A DNA stretch of 40,370 bases from Desulfobulbaceae bacterium (GTDB lineage: Bacteria; Desulfobacterota; Desulfobulbia; Desulfobulbales; Desulfobulbaceae). Positions 32,432 to 40,370 of the stretch are shown piece after piece. The notes beneath the pieces were generated by a model, which saw only the letters and a list, made by a program, of their open reading frames with translations, was not told the origin of the DNA and made no database searches. Numbering within the stretch: the first letter of the stretch is position 1; each line of letters opens with the position of its first letter. Where the stretch lies: the NCBI GenBank assembly GCA_011389815.1, contig JAABTP010000023.1, positions 1 to 40,370 on the forward strand. Direction: 5' to 3'. The translations under genes were made by a program, and so were the position numbers.

Positions 32432-32935
32432 TTGAAGACGTTTGACAGTACAGAACCAAGAGAGCGGAAAAGGTATAGCCGACCATATATGATTGCATGG
32501 TTGCTTGTTTTTTTTGCTTTAAGTTTGGACAATGATTGCCGGGCCATGGGCAATCTTTTTGGAGAAGAAATCACCTGGAAAGGGTATAAGGAAGGATTAG
32601 CCCAGGCTGCGAGAGAAGGGAAGTCTGCCATTATTATCTTTTACTCCGAATCCTGCACTGCCTGTAAGAAATATAAAAGGGTGTTTCAGGACAGCAGTAT
32701 TGTAGAAGCCTCAAAATCCTTTGTCATGATCCGTGTGAACACCCGGCAGTATCCCCGGCTGAGTGCCAAATATCAGTTTGACGGCAAGTATGTACCCAGA
32801 ACCTTAGCGCTCTTTCCTGACGGCAAAATAATGCATCATCTCTACCCTTCCAAACGATATAAGTATTTTGTCGGACTTGAGCCGGATAACCTGTTGCGCC
32901 TGATGAAAAAGGCCCAGGAGGAGATAGGACGTTAG
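32432..32935 (+). CDS. Thioredoxin-fold protein, exported
   Basis: The 167-residue protein has an N-terminal membrane or signal segment (about residues 20-38) and a thioredoxin-like domain with redox motif CTACKKYKRVF near residue 76-86, plus a cis-Pro position in KYVPRTLALFPDG. It resembles DsbD-C/SoxW-type periplasmic thioredoxins. The start is uncertain: TTG 32432 gives a positively charged N-terminus before the segment and follows GAGGAAGAG, while ATG 32489 begins directly at the hydrophobic stretch. It lies between cysE and polA on the same strand. Confidence 0.8.
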   Translation: MKTFDSTEPRERKRYSRPYMIAWLLVFFALSLDNDCRAMGNLFGEEITWKGYKEGLAQAAREGKSAIIIFYSESCTACKKYKRVFQDSSIVEASKSFVMIRVNTRQYPRLSAKYQFDGKYVPRTLALFPDGKIMHHLYPSKRYKYFVGLEPDNLLRLMKKAQEEIGR

Positions 32936-32949
32936 TCCTGCTTGCCTTT

Positions 32950-35676
32950 ATGAGTCAACAAAGAGAGCTATTCCCTGTACCGCGAAAAAAAGAAGTCTAC
33001 CTGATTGACGGCAGTGCCTATATATACCGGGCCTATCATGCCATCAGACCCCTGACCAACAGCAACGGTCTGCCCACCCATGCTGTCTATGGTTTCACCA
33101 CAATCCTGCGCCGTCTTTTGCGGGAAAAAGAGCCGGAACACCTTGCTGTGGCCTTTGATACCAGGGGACCGGTTTTTCGTCATACGATTTCAGCGGAGTA
33201 TAAGGCCAATCGCCCGCCCATGCCCGAGGATTTGGTGCCCCAGATTCCCTATATCCATAAGATCGTGGATGCCTATAATCTGTTGAGCATGTCGGCAGAT
33301 AATCTGGAGGCAGATGATCTGATCGCCTCAGCAGCCCAGCTGTTGGTGGAACAGGGCTGCAAGGTGGTGATCGTTTCCGGGGATAAGGATCTCTTACAGC
33401 TTGTCTCTGAGGACATCACCATGTGGGATCCCATGCATGATCGACTCATGGATGCGGCTGCGGTGGAAGAGAAATACGGTCTCGGCCCGAAACAGTTGCT
33501 GGATTATTTTGCCTTGGTCGGTGATTCGTCAGACAATATCTCCGGCGTCCCAGGAGTTGGGCCCAAGACCGCCCAGAAACTGCTTGCGGAATATACGACC
33601 TTGGAGGGGCTGTATGAGCAGATCGACGGCCTAAAAAAATCCAAGATGAAAGAACGGCTTATTGCCCATAAGAAGGACGCCTTTCTTTCCCGTGATCTGG
33701 TGCGCTTAGAGGAAAAGGCCGAGGTGGCAGCGGATCTCCAGGCCTATCAGGTCGTTGAAGCTGACCCGGATACCCTGCGGGACCTGCTCACCGAGCTGGA
33801 GTTTTTCACCCTGCTCAAGTCTGAGGTGCCTGCGGCCAAGGTGGCCACAGAGGGATTTGTCCTGGTTCGGCAAAGGGAGGAGCTGGAGCAGCTTGTAGAA
33901 CTGCTTGGGAAACAGCTGCAAGGGGCTGGGCAGCTGGTGCTGGATACGGAAACCACTTCCCTTGATCCCTTGCAAGCGGAATTGGTCGGGGTATCACTTT
34001 GCACAGAGACAAAACAGGCTTGGTATCTGGCCTGCGGTCATCGGGATAGTGAGGGGGAACTGTTGCCGGACCAGCTGACAGTGCAGGATATTGTTGATCT
34101 CCTCGGTCCCTTGCTCACCGATCCTGACCTTGCCAAAATCGGTCATAACCTCAAATACGATTACGCCATTCTGGCTGCCCTGCAGAACGGTGGGATTCGT
34201 TTAGCTGGCCCCTTGTATGATACTATGCTCGGGGCCTGGTTGCTTGAGCCTGGTCGGCGATCTTATAAACTGGATGATCTGTGCCAGGAAATCGATCTGA
34301 AACTCACGCCTTTCAGCGAAGTGGTAGATGGAGATAAATCCTCAGATGCCTTTTGCCGGGTTGCTCCCGATATTGCCAAAAATTACAGTTGCGAGGATGT
34401 CTTTGGCAGTCTGCGTCTCTTTGAAGAACAACGGCCTGAGCTGGAAAAACAGGAATTGTGGACACTCTTCAGTGAGGTGGAAGGGGCCTTAATTCCGGTG
34501 TTGGCCGCAATGGAAGAGACCGGGATACTGCTGGATAAAGAGGTGCTGCAAGGCCTGACCAAGGAATTTGGTGCCCGGATGGATGAGCTGGAGCAGGAGA
34601 TCTATGCCTTGGCTGGACATGCCTTTAATATCAATTCGTCGCAACAGCTGGCAGAGGTACTCTTTGATGAGCTGGGCCTGCCCAAGGGCCGCAAGACCAA
34701 GACAGGCTATTCCACGGATGTGAAGGTGCTGGAAAAGCTCTCCCATAAACATGAACTGCCGGCCCGGATTCTTCGCTTCCGTAATCTGGCGAAACTGAAG
34801 TCCACTTATGTGGATAAATTGCAGACCCATATCAGCCCGGTGACCGGGCGGGTTCATTCTTCCTTTAACCAATGGGGCACGGCCACGGGTCGTCTCAGCT
34901 CCAGTAATCCTAATTTGCAGAATATTCCTATTCGTACTGAGGAAGGTCGCCGGATTCGTTCTGCCTTTATTGCGCCGCCGGGTAGTCTGCTGCTGTCAGC
35001 GGATTACTCCCAGATTGATCTGCGGGTTTTGGCCCATTACAGCCAGGATCAGGCTTTATTGGAGGCTTTCAGAGGGCAAGGGGATATCCATAGTCAGACC
35101 GCAGCTGAGATCTTTCAGGTAGCTCCGCAGCTGCTCACCGGAGAGATGCGGCGGGTGGCGAAGAGTATCAACTTCGGCATTGTCTACGGCATGTCCGCCT
35201 TTGGCTTGTCAGCACAGCTCGGGATCAGCCGTAAGGATGCCCAGACCTTTATTGACCGTTATTTTGTCCATTACCCGGGGATTCAGCAATTTATGGATGA
35301 TATTATGGATCAGGCACGGGCGGACGGCTATGTTACTACCTTGCTGGGGCGACGGCGGCAGCTTCCGGAGATCAATGTGAGCAATCGGAATCGTCGTCAG
35401 TTTGCCGAGCGGATGGCTATTAATACGCCTATTCAGGGGACAGCCTCGGATATCATCAAGCTGGCTATGATCAAGGTGCATGAGGAGTTGCTTACACAAA
35501 AGGCCCAGGCCAAATTGCTGCTTCAGATCCATGATGAGTTAGTGCTGGAAGTGCCAGAGGATGAACAGGAGTCTGTTGCTGCTATGGTGAAGGCGACGAT
35601 GGAGTCAGTCATGAAGCTGGATGTTCCGCTCAAGGTGAATACTGAGGTTGGGCCGAGTTTGGATAAGGGGGAGTGA
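32950..35676 (+). CDS. polA: DNA polymerase I
   Basis: Pol I fills gaps and removes RNA primers. The 908 residues include an N-terminal 5'-3' exonuclease (about 1-290, LIDGSAYIYRAYHA and EADDLIA), a 3'-5' exonuclease (about 310-500) with VLDTETTSLDP, which keeps the Asp-x-Glu catalytic pair, and the polymerase. Polymerase motif A is LSADYSQIDLRVLAHYS, motif B RRVAKSINFGIVYGMSAFG, and motif C QIHDELVLEVP. All catalytic residues look intact. It follows the thioredoxin gene by 14 bases. Confidence 0.98.
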   Translation: MSQQRELFPVPRKKEVYLIDGSAYIYRAYHAIRPLTNSNGLPTHAVYGFTTILRRLLREKEPEHLAVAFDTRGPVFRHTISAEYKANRPPMPEDLVPQIPYIHKIVDAYNLLSMSADNLEADDLIASAAQLLVEQGCKVVIVSGDKDLLQLVSEDITMWDPMHDRLMDAAAVEEKYGLGPKQLLDYFALVGDSSDNISGVPGVGPKTAQKLLAEYTTLEGLYEQIDGLKKSKMKERLIAHKKDAFLSRDLVRLEEKAEVAADLQAYQVVEADPDTLRDLLTELEFFTLLKSEVPAAKVATEGFVLVRQREELEQLVELLGKQLQGAGQLVLDTETTSLDPLQAELVGVSLCTETKQAWYLACGHRDSEGELLPDQLTVQDIVDLLGPLLTDPDLAKIGHNLKYDYAILAALQNGGIRLAGPLYDTMLGAWLLEPGRRSYKLDDLCQEIDLKLTPFSEVVDGDKSSDAFCRVAPDIAKNYSCEDVFGSLRLFEEQRPELEKQELWTLFSEVEGALIPVLAAMEETGILLDKEVLQGLTKEFGARMDELEQEIYALAGHAFNINSSQQLAEVLFDELGLPKGRKTKTGYSTDVKVLEKLSHKHELPARILRFRNLAKLKSTYVDKLQTHISPVTGRVHSSFNQWGTATGRLSSSNPNLQNIPIRTEEGRRIRSAFIAPPGSLLLSADYSQIDLRVLAHYSQDQALLEAFRGQGDIHSQTAAEIFQVAPQLLTGEMRRVAKSINFGIVYGMSAFGLSAQLGISRKDAQTFIDRYFVHYPGIQQFMDDIMDQARADGYVTTLLGRRRQLPEINVSNRNRRQFAERMAINTPIQGTASDIIKLAMIKVHEELLTQKAQAKLLLQIHDELVLEVPEDEQESVAAMVKATMESVMKLDVPLKVNTEVGPSLDKGE

Positions 35677-35797
35677 GGTCATTCAGAAGTGAATCCTTGG
35701 ATAAATTTTGTGCAAACGCAGGTGGAAAATCGGGGGCAAGCCCCGATTCAGGTCTGGTACAGCAACCAAATCTCAGCAAACCAAAATCATCCTCTGC

Positions 35798-36475
35798 TCA
35801 CTGCTCTGCTTCCTCCTTTTTCCCCGCCCCAGAGATAGCCTCCTTGTACTCTGGTGTATCAACATGGCATTTGGTGCAGTCTGCTTTGAGATCAAAAGCC
35901 AAGGTTCCGTTATGGCAGGCTCCGCAGTATTTACCGTCATACATGGCTTCCATGGTAAAATCAGCCTGTTCACCGGTGCTGCCCGTCTTCATGTCAAAGA
36001 GCTTCATATGACACTCGTTGCAGGCCAGGCCGAGTTCCTTATTGTGTAAGGCGTGATCAAAAAGGACTTTGACCGTTTTTTTAAGGAGAATAGTATTCGG
36101 GGGATTGACGTCATTACCATGACAGCGTTTACATTTGGCTTCATCCTGAATGCTGAAGGCTCCAGTTCCGTTATGGCAGGCACCGCAGTATTTTCCCTCC
36201 CGGAATGAGATCTTATTGAAATCACCACTGGCCTTGGCACGACTGGCTGACATCTCAAAAATTTTATTATGGCAGTCAGTACATTGCAGGCCTGCGCTGG
36301 TCACATGGGCCTTATGGCTGAATAACCCGATTGCATAATCAGGGAAAGCATCAGTCTGCTTTGTTGGACTCTCGTTCGCTACAGCTTCCTGATGGCTACT
36401 TATTCCAGTAATGACAAAGAGAGTGTTGATAGAACTCAGCAGGGTGAGAGCCATTATTACTTTGTTGAATTTCAT
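35798..36475 (-). CDS. Hexaheme c-type cytochrome (c3/c7 family)
   Basis: The 225-residue periplasmic protein has six CxxCH heme sites at C65-H69, C97-H101, C115-H119, C152-H156, C184-H188 and C200-H204. The second half repeats the first: each half reads CxxCH, a helix, YCGACHNGT.AF, then a third CxxCH, so it is a duplicated triheme (c7-type) unit. Extra His residues (SHKAH, DHALH) can be distal ligands. A signal peptide covers about residues 1-33. ATG 36475 was chosen because GGAGGAAAT lies upstream. It follows a tiny lipoprotein gene by two bases. It is likely an electron carrier of the periplasm. Confidence 0.94.
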   Translation of the reverse strand: MKFNKVIMALTLLSSINTLFVITGISSHQEAVANESPTKQTDAFPDYAIGLFSHKAHVTSAGLQCTDCHNKIFEMSASRAKASGDFNKISFREGKYCGACHNGTGAFSIQDEAKCKRCHGNDVNPPNTILLKKTVKVLFDHALHNKELGLACNECHMKLFDMKTGSTGEQADFTMEAMYDGKYCGACHNGTLAFDLKADCTKCHVDTPEYKEAISGAGKKEEAEQ

Positions 36476-36477
36476 TC

Positions 36478-36615
36478 TTATTTCCTCCAACCTGTTCGTT
36501 GATGATGAAAAAAACGGACTCGTTTTCTCGAGCCTCCTGATCCGATGAAAGCGCAGCCTGTTACCAGCAAACTGAGTACAGCGGCTAAGAGCATGACGAA
36601 TTTTCGTGATTCCAT
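36478..36615 (-). CDS. 45-residue lipoprotein
   Basis: ATG 36615 has an ideal ribosome binding site (AGGAGGATCTC). The 45-residue product MESRKFVMLLAAVLSLLVTG-C has a lipobox VTGC with lipidated Cys21, then a basic tail (SRKRVRFFHHQRTGWRK). It ends two bases before the cytochrome start, and the cytochrome ribosome binding site lies inside its 3' end, so the two are translated together. It could tether or assist the cytochrome at the membrane, but that is inference. Confidence 0.75.
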   Translation of the reverse strand: MESRKFVMLLAAVLSLLVTGCAFIGSGGSRKRVRFFHHQRTGWRK

Positions 36616-36658
36616 GAGATCCTCCTCTTGTATTAAGGTGATAGGGTAATCGTATTTT

Positions 36659-37171
36659 TTATGCACTTGGGCGGTATTCAAAAATCTTTCCCTTGAGTTC
36701 CTGACCAGCCTCCAGAGTTACATAAGGGCAAGGGGAACTGTACCAACTGTTGACCTGAAAAGCTCCAGGATTAATGATCAGCTTGCCTGCAACGTGCTTG
36801 CAGACCGGATCATGGGTGTGGCCGTAGATCACGCAATCCGCATCAGGGAAGACATCCCATATTCTGGATTCAATGGTATCTGCATATCTGCCCAGGGTGT
36901 AGCCATGAAGCAGGCCAATGGTAAAATTTCCCAGCTGAAAGCTTCGCTCTCTGGGCAGAGCAGTATGGCTTGTTTTGCCGCAACAGTTGCCGTGAACCGC
37001 ATAGACGGTTTTATCTGAAAAGATATCCAGTACCGAGATATCAGTCAGGTCACCAGCGTGGATAATTACCTGGCAGTCGGCAAAACATTGCCGGACAGCA
37101 TCAAGATATTCTCTGCTTGGTCGGTTCAAGTGGGTATCTGAAAGTATTCCTGCTGTGATTGTTTTTGTCAT
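36659..37171 (-). CDS. YfcE/MJ0936-type metallophosphoesterase
   Basis: The 170-residue protein belongs to the small calcineurin-like phosphoesterases that hydrolyse phosphodiesters with two metals. It shows the ordered metal motifs: ILSDTH (Asp12, His14), AGDLTD (Asp41), VHGNCC (Asn62), LHGY and GHTHDP. GNC is followed by Cys where many relatives have Asp. It starts 15 bases after the ruvB stop. It may be part of the ruv transcript. The natural substrate is unknown. Confidence 0.9.
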   Translation of the reverse strand: MTKTITAGILSDTHLNRPSREYLDAVRQCFADCQVIIHAGDLTDISVLDIFSDKTVYAVHGNCCGKTSHTALPRERSFQLGNFTIGLLHGYTLGRYADTIESRIWDVFPDADCVIYGHTHDPVCKHVAGKLIINPGAFQVNSWYSSPCPYVTLEAGQELKGKIFEYRPSA

Positions 37172-37186
37172 AGTTTTTCTTTCAGT

Positions 37187-38236
37187 TTATTCAAAAATAT
37201 TCGCCTGCTGGGCCAAGCCGCCTGGTACCTTCCTCTCAAAATGTTCATACACCGCTGCGGTGGCCATGCGTCCGCGCGGGGTGCGCATGAGAAAGCCTGA
37301 TTGGATGAGGAAGGGTTCGTAGACATCCTCCAGGGTGGTCTTTTCCTCACAGACCGCAGTAGCCAAGGTATCCAGGCCAATGGGGCCGCCCTGAAACTTA
37401 TCAATCAGGGTGAGGAGGATACGGCGATCCATATCATCCAGGCCAAAGCGATCCACAGCCAGCATGTCCAGGGCCTTATCTGCCACCTCCTCAGTGACCA
37501 CGGTGTGCCCTCCAACCTCGGAGAAATCCCGAACCCGCCGGAGGAGCCGATTAGCTATCCTGGGCGTACCCCGTGAACGACGCCCCAATTCCAAGGCACC
37601 AGCAGCATCAATTGCAATACCAAGGACTCCGGCTGAACGCTGAACAATGGTGACCAGCTCTTCCGGGCTATAGAATTCCAGGCGTAAGAGGACGCCAAAT
37701 CGATCACGAAGGGGAGGGGTGAGCAGGCCAGTTCGGGTGGTGGCTCCGACCAAGGTGAAGCGGGGCAGATCAATCTTGACCGAGCGGGCCCCTGGCCCCT
37801 GGCCGATGACCAGATCCAGCTGATAATCTTCCATGGCCGGATAAAGGATCTCCTCCACCGCATGGTTGAGGCGATGTATCTCGTCGATAAAGAGCACATC
37901 GCCTGCCTGGAGACTGGTCAGGATGGCAGCCAGATCCCCGGAACGTTCAATCACCGGTCCAGAGGTTGTCTTGATGCCCGCACCCATTTCATTGGCGATG
38001 ATATAGGCCAGAGTGGTCTTGCCCAGACCGGGAAAACCGTGGAACAGGACATGATCCAAGGCTTCACCCCGCTGGCGAGCAGCCTGGATAAAAACCTTTA
38101 GGCTCTGCTTGACCTGTTCCTGCCCGATATACTCCTCCAGCCGTTGGGGACGCAGATTGAGATCCGGCAGAGCATCGTCAATCTGCTTTTCTCCCTCAAC
38201 GATCCGCTTGCCGCTGAGATCTTCCTCGTAATTCAT
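37187..38236 (-). CDS. ruvB: Holliday junction branch migration helicase RuvB
   Basis: RuvB is the hexameric ATPase motor that moves Holliday junctions with RuvA. The 349 residues carry Walker A GFPGLGKT at 67-74 (the common form is GPPGLGKT, so the first Pro is Phe), Walker [10 protein letters not shown], sensor GATTRTG and the arginine-finger region RDRFG. The C-terminal winged helix ends [16 protein letters not shown]. It is 27 bases from the channel gene upstream and 15 bases from the phosphoesterase downstream. Confidence 0.97.
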   Translation of the reverse strand: MNYEEDLSGKRIVEGEKQIDDALPDLNLRPQRLEEYIGQEQVKQSLKVFIQAARQRGEALDHVLFHGFPGLGKTTLAYIIANEMGAGIKTTSGPVIERSGDLAAILTSLQAGDVLFIDEIHRLNHAVEEILYPAMEDYQLDLVIGQGPGARSVKIDLPRFTLVGATTRTGLLTPPLRDRFGVLLRLEFYSPEELVTIVQRSAGVLGIAIDAAGALELGRRSRGTPRIANRLLRRVRDFSEVGGHTVVTEEVADKALDMLAVDRFGLDDMDRRILLTLIDKFQGGPIGLDTLATAVCEEKTTLEDVYEPFLIQSGFLMRTPRGRMATAAVYEHFERKVPGGLAQQANIFE

Positions 38237-38263
38237 GCCGTATACCTTGTTTTTTCGTAGCAG

Positions 38264-39343
38264 TTATTGCGACAAACCATAGGATGCCAGAACTTTTTTC
38301 CATTCAGGACTTTCTATTTCTTTCAAGAGCGCAATATTAACCTGTTTCAGCAAACGGGAATTTCGTGGGGCACTGAAGCTATAATAATCCGTGCCAAACT
38401 TATTTTCATGGAGTTGAATCTTGCTGTCTAAGTCATTCTCCTGAATAAGATGTTTAAGAATGGGTTCATCATAAATAAAGGTCTTAACTTTTCCAAAAGC
38501 CAGGGCGGTTACTCCTTCTTCTGTGCTTTTAAAGGCTCTGAAGCCGACATTATGGTTATTTAAGAATACAGCACTGCTGCTTTTTTTGACGGTGCCCACA
38601 GAGATTTTTTTGAGATCCTCTACTGTCTCAATCTGTAAACCGATTTTCTTCACAGTCAGGGTTGCAGCTATATTTGCGGTGAAACTGGAAATAATAATAA
38701 CAGCCGTAAACATCCAGATAACCCCGATTACCCGTCCCAACAGGGTACGAGGGGATTTGTCGCCATACCCGACGGTTGTCATAGTGACCGCAGACCACCA
38801 GATACCGTGGCCCAGGCCCTTGACTCCGGTTTCAAACTCTTCATTGTGCTTTTTTTCTGCCAGCCAAACCAAAAAACCAAAGATCATGATAACAATGAAG
38901 AGCAAGGCGACCACCTTAAGAAAGTCCGCAGAAAAGAAATTTTTTAAAAAGGCATAGGTGGAGTTTTCCTGATCCGTTGCCACTGCCAGGGCCAGACTGG
39001 CAACGTAAAAAGGCTGGCTGAAATCCATTTTTTCTTCCCGTTCACTGGTGACGGAAAAGGGGTTAATGGAAAGATCCACCTGGCCGTTTTCAGTAGCCTC
39101 TAAGAGTTCAATAAAATTATATTCTTTAAACTTATAGGATATGCCCAGCTGCTTGGCGATTCTCTCCCAGAGTTCAATGGATAAACCTGTGTAGCCACCA
39201 GCCTCTGTCTCCATAATAAAAGGGGGCGTGATTTTGACGCCAATTGTTAAAGAACTGGTTAACGGACTGTCCCCGGATTCATTTTGGGCCTGGGCAATGC
39301 TTGTTCCGAGGAAGATGAGGAGAAAGATCAGGATTTTTTTCAT
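38264..39343 (-). CDS. Glutamate-receptor-like potassium channel (GluR0 type)
   Basis: The 359-residue protein has a signal peptide (1-20), the first half of a periplasmic amino-acid-binding domain (about 30-130), TM1 (about 142-162), a pore loop with the potassium filter TVGYGD at 190-195, TM2 (about 204-228) containing SSFTANIAATLTV, which matches the SYTANLAA gating motif of ionotropic glutamate receptors, and the second half of the binding domain (about 232-359). Arg102 in SEREEKMDFSQPF and Asp292 in FIYDEP are the expected ligand carboxyl and amino contacts. It is a ligand-gated potassium channel of the GluR0 class. It lies between ruvA and ruvB, 55 and 27 bases away. Confidence 0.93.
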   Translation of the reverse strand: MKKILIFLLIFLGTSIAQAQNESGDSPLTSSLTIGVKITPPFIMETEAGGYTGLSIELWERIAKQLGISYKFKEYNFIELLEATENGQVDLSINPFSVTSEREEKMDFSQPFYVASLALAVATDQENSTYAFLKNFFSADFLKVVALLFIVIMIFGFLVWLAEKKHNEEFETGVKGLGHGIWWSAVTMTTVGYGDKSPRTLLGRVIGVIWMFTAVIIISSFTANIAATLTVKKIGLQIETVEDLKKISVGTVKKSSSAVFLNNHNVGFRAFKSTEEGVTALAFGKVKTFIYDEPILKHLIQENDLDSKIQLHENKFGTDYYSFSAPRNSRLLKQVNIALLKEIESPEWKKVLASYGLSQ

Positions 39344-39398
39344 GGTATTGTGTTGCGGGTAAAAATTATGGGGCTGTCAGGTATTGTATCCCTGTTTT

Positions 39399-40031
39399 TT
39401 ATGCGAGGCTCCGCAGGGCATTGCGGATAAGTTCATCCACCTTCATCTCAGCAGTGCCTTCCGGGTCTGCCTGTTGGACAGAGCGCAGGGCCTGCCAGGC
39501 CGTTTCCTGGGGATATCCGAGGTTCACCAGAGCTGAGACCGCATCCTGCATGGCAAAGCCTTCACTACGGGGGGGGATAGTCGCGGCACTTCCCTTGCTC
39601 GACATAGCTTGGGACTGTTCTAAGGCAAGCTCACCTACCTTGTCGGCCAGTTCCATGCAAAGACGTTGGGCCGTCTTTTTTCCGACCCCGGACAGGGAGG
39701 TCAGGCGGGACAGGTCTTTCAGGTTTACAGCAGTGCAGAGTTCTGCCGGATCAATACCTGACAGGATGGACAGAGCCAGCTTGGGACCAACCCCGGAAAC
39801 CCCGTTGAGCAAAAGAAAGAGTTTTTTCTGCTCCATATCTGTGAAGCCGTATAGAGTAATGGCATCTTCCCTAACATTGGTATGGATGTGGAGAAATGCT
39901 TTTTCTCCTGTTGGTGGCAGCTTATCATAGGTTCTGCTGGAGAGGAGAACCTCGTAACCCACGCCTTGTACGTCAAGAATGACTGAGGTTGGGTCCTTAT
40001 GTTGAAGAAGTCCAGAGAGTGTTGCTATCAT
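39399..40031 (-). CDS. ruvA: Holliday junction DNA-binding protein RuvA
   Basis: RuvA binds the four-way junction and loads RuvB. The 210 residues show the N-terminal OB fold (MIATLSGLLQHKDPTSVILD), two helix-hairpin-helix motifs (LNGVSGVGPKLALSIL and LTSLSGVGKKTAQRL) and a C-terminal domain (SEGFAMQDAVSALVNLGYP) that contacts RuvB. ATG 40031 fits the family start and follows AAGGAAAC; a longer frame to 40139 is open. RuvC, often just upstream of ruvA, is not visible in the remaining 340 bases. Confidence 0.97.
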   Translation of the reverse strand: MIATLSGLLQHKDPTSVILDVQGVGYEVLLSSRTYDKLPPTGEKAFLHIHTNVREDAITLYGFTDMEQKKLFLLLNGVSGVGPKLALSILSGIDPAELCTAVNLKDLSRLTSLSGVGKKTAQRLCMELADKVGELALEQSQAMSSKGSAATIPPRSEGFAMQDAVSALVNLGYPQETAWQALRSVQQADPEGTAEMKVDELIRNALRSLA

Positions 40032-40370
40032 CGTATGTTTCCTTAAAGGCCGGACAAGATATGACCAGTTTGTTCGTTTTTGTGGTCTGATTATAACGAG
40101 TACGGGCAATCCGGCAATGTATTTCCCCTGTCTGCCCATCTCTCTCGTGTCCTTGCCTTATCCTGATCAGCAGAGGAAAATTACAAAACCTCCTGATGAT
40201 GCTTGTAAAAAGATGCCGATTTCTATAATAAGTTAAATAAAAGGAGCGGTATTTCCGCAGGTTCAAGTAATAAGAAAAATAACAAAAGAGTAATACAGGC
40301 CCCTGACAGCCTTTTTCTGCTAGCTGGTTAATCTTTTAATTTTACACCAGAAAAAAATGGACATTTGAGA
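40032..40370. other. Region upstream of ruvA, no gene seen
   Basis: No frame here has protein-like composition with a ribosome binding site. On the minus strand GCGG-AAATA-CCGC (40258-40246) followed by TCCTTTTATTT could be a weak terminator of a gene beyond the window. It should also hold the ruvA promoter. Confidence 0.4.

Overview
The window reads as chromosomal DNA of an anaerobic, Gram-negative Desulfobacterota bacterium, most likely of the Desulfobulbales or cable-bacteria side. This is an inference from gene content: a periplasmic multiheme c3/c7-type cytochrome, a 2[4Fe-4S] ferredoxin, a NIL-domain ferredoxin, outer-membrane-type lipoproteins, and many dispersed palindromes, IS remnants, a Uma2 gene and a toxin-antitoxin pair among housekeeping genes. 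I cannot name the genus from sequence alone.

Layout. 1-800: the 5' part of an insertion sequence that appears to have interrupted a Uma2 nuclease gene. 920-2770 (minus): an alpha-carbonic anhydrase with an altered zinc ligand and GAPDH. 3.2-8.7 kb (plus): Der GTPase, a JAMM-like protein, an amino-acid dehydrogenase, a fumarase/adenylosuccinate-lyase family enzyme and a ferredoxin, with a 23-bp tandem repeat in one gap. 8.7-9.74 kb: a small Cys-rich protein, tRNA-Asn and tRNA-Pro. 9.87-13.77 kb: a rhomboid protease, then hisB, a lipoprotein, a TtcA-like sulfurtransferase and a DUF89 protein. 13.8-16.1 kb: an AT-rich accessory island with an orphan membrane-anchored protein, a vapC relic, a striking 21-bp tandem repeat and vapBC.

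16.1-21.8 kb: a phosphate-response locus. phoR and phoB face left; phoU and pstC face right. Between them are two small convergent ORFs and 11-bp-periodic TTAAC/GTTA boxes resembling Pho boxes. The rest of the Pst transporter is not in the window. 21.8-25.9 kb (minus): NIL ferredoxin, a P-loop kinase and a phosphotransferase-fold protein (usually one fused protein, here split around a palindromic repeat), and a receiver-kinase-receiver hybrid.

26.1-28.8 kb (minus): rpe, a small membrane protein and pgi, a sugar-phosphate operon. 28.9-30.2 kb: a Blc-type lipocalin and a small secreted protein with its own promoter and terminator. 30.4-35.7 kb (plus): galE, serine acetyltransferase, a thioredoxin-fold protein and polA. 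35.8-40.0 kb (minus): ruvA, a glutamate-receptor-like potassium channel, ruvB, a YfcE-type phosphodiesterase, a 45-residue lipoprotein and a hexaheme cytochrome c, all closely spaced.

Most genes are conserved housekeeping functions. The less ordinary parts are the channel gene inside the ruv cluster, the repeat-rich island near 15 kb, the altered carbonic anhydrase and the two shared palindromes. I found no CRISPR array, prophage or clear new defence system.
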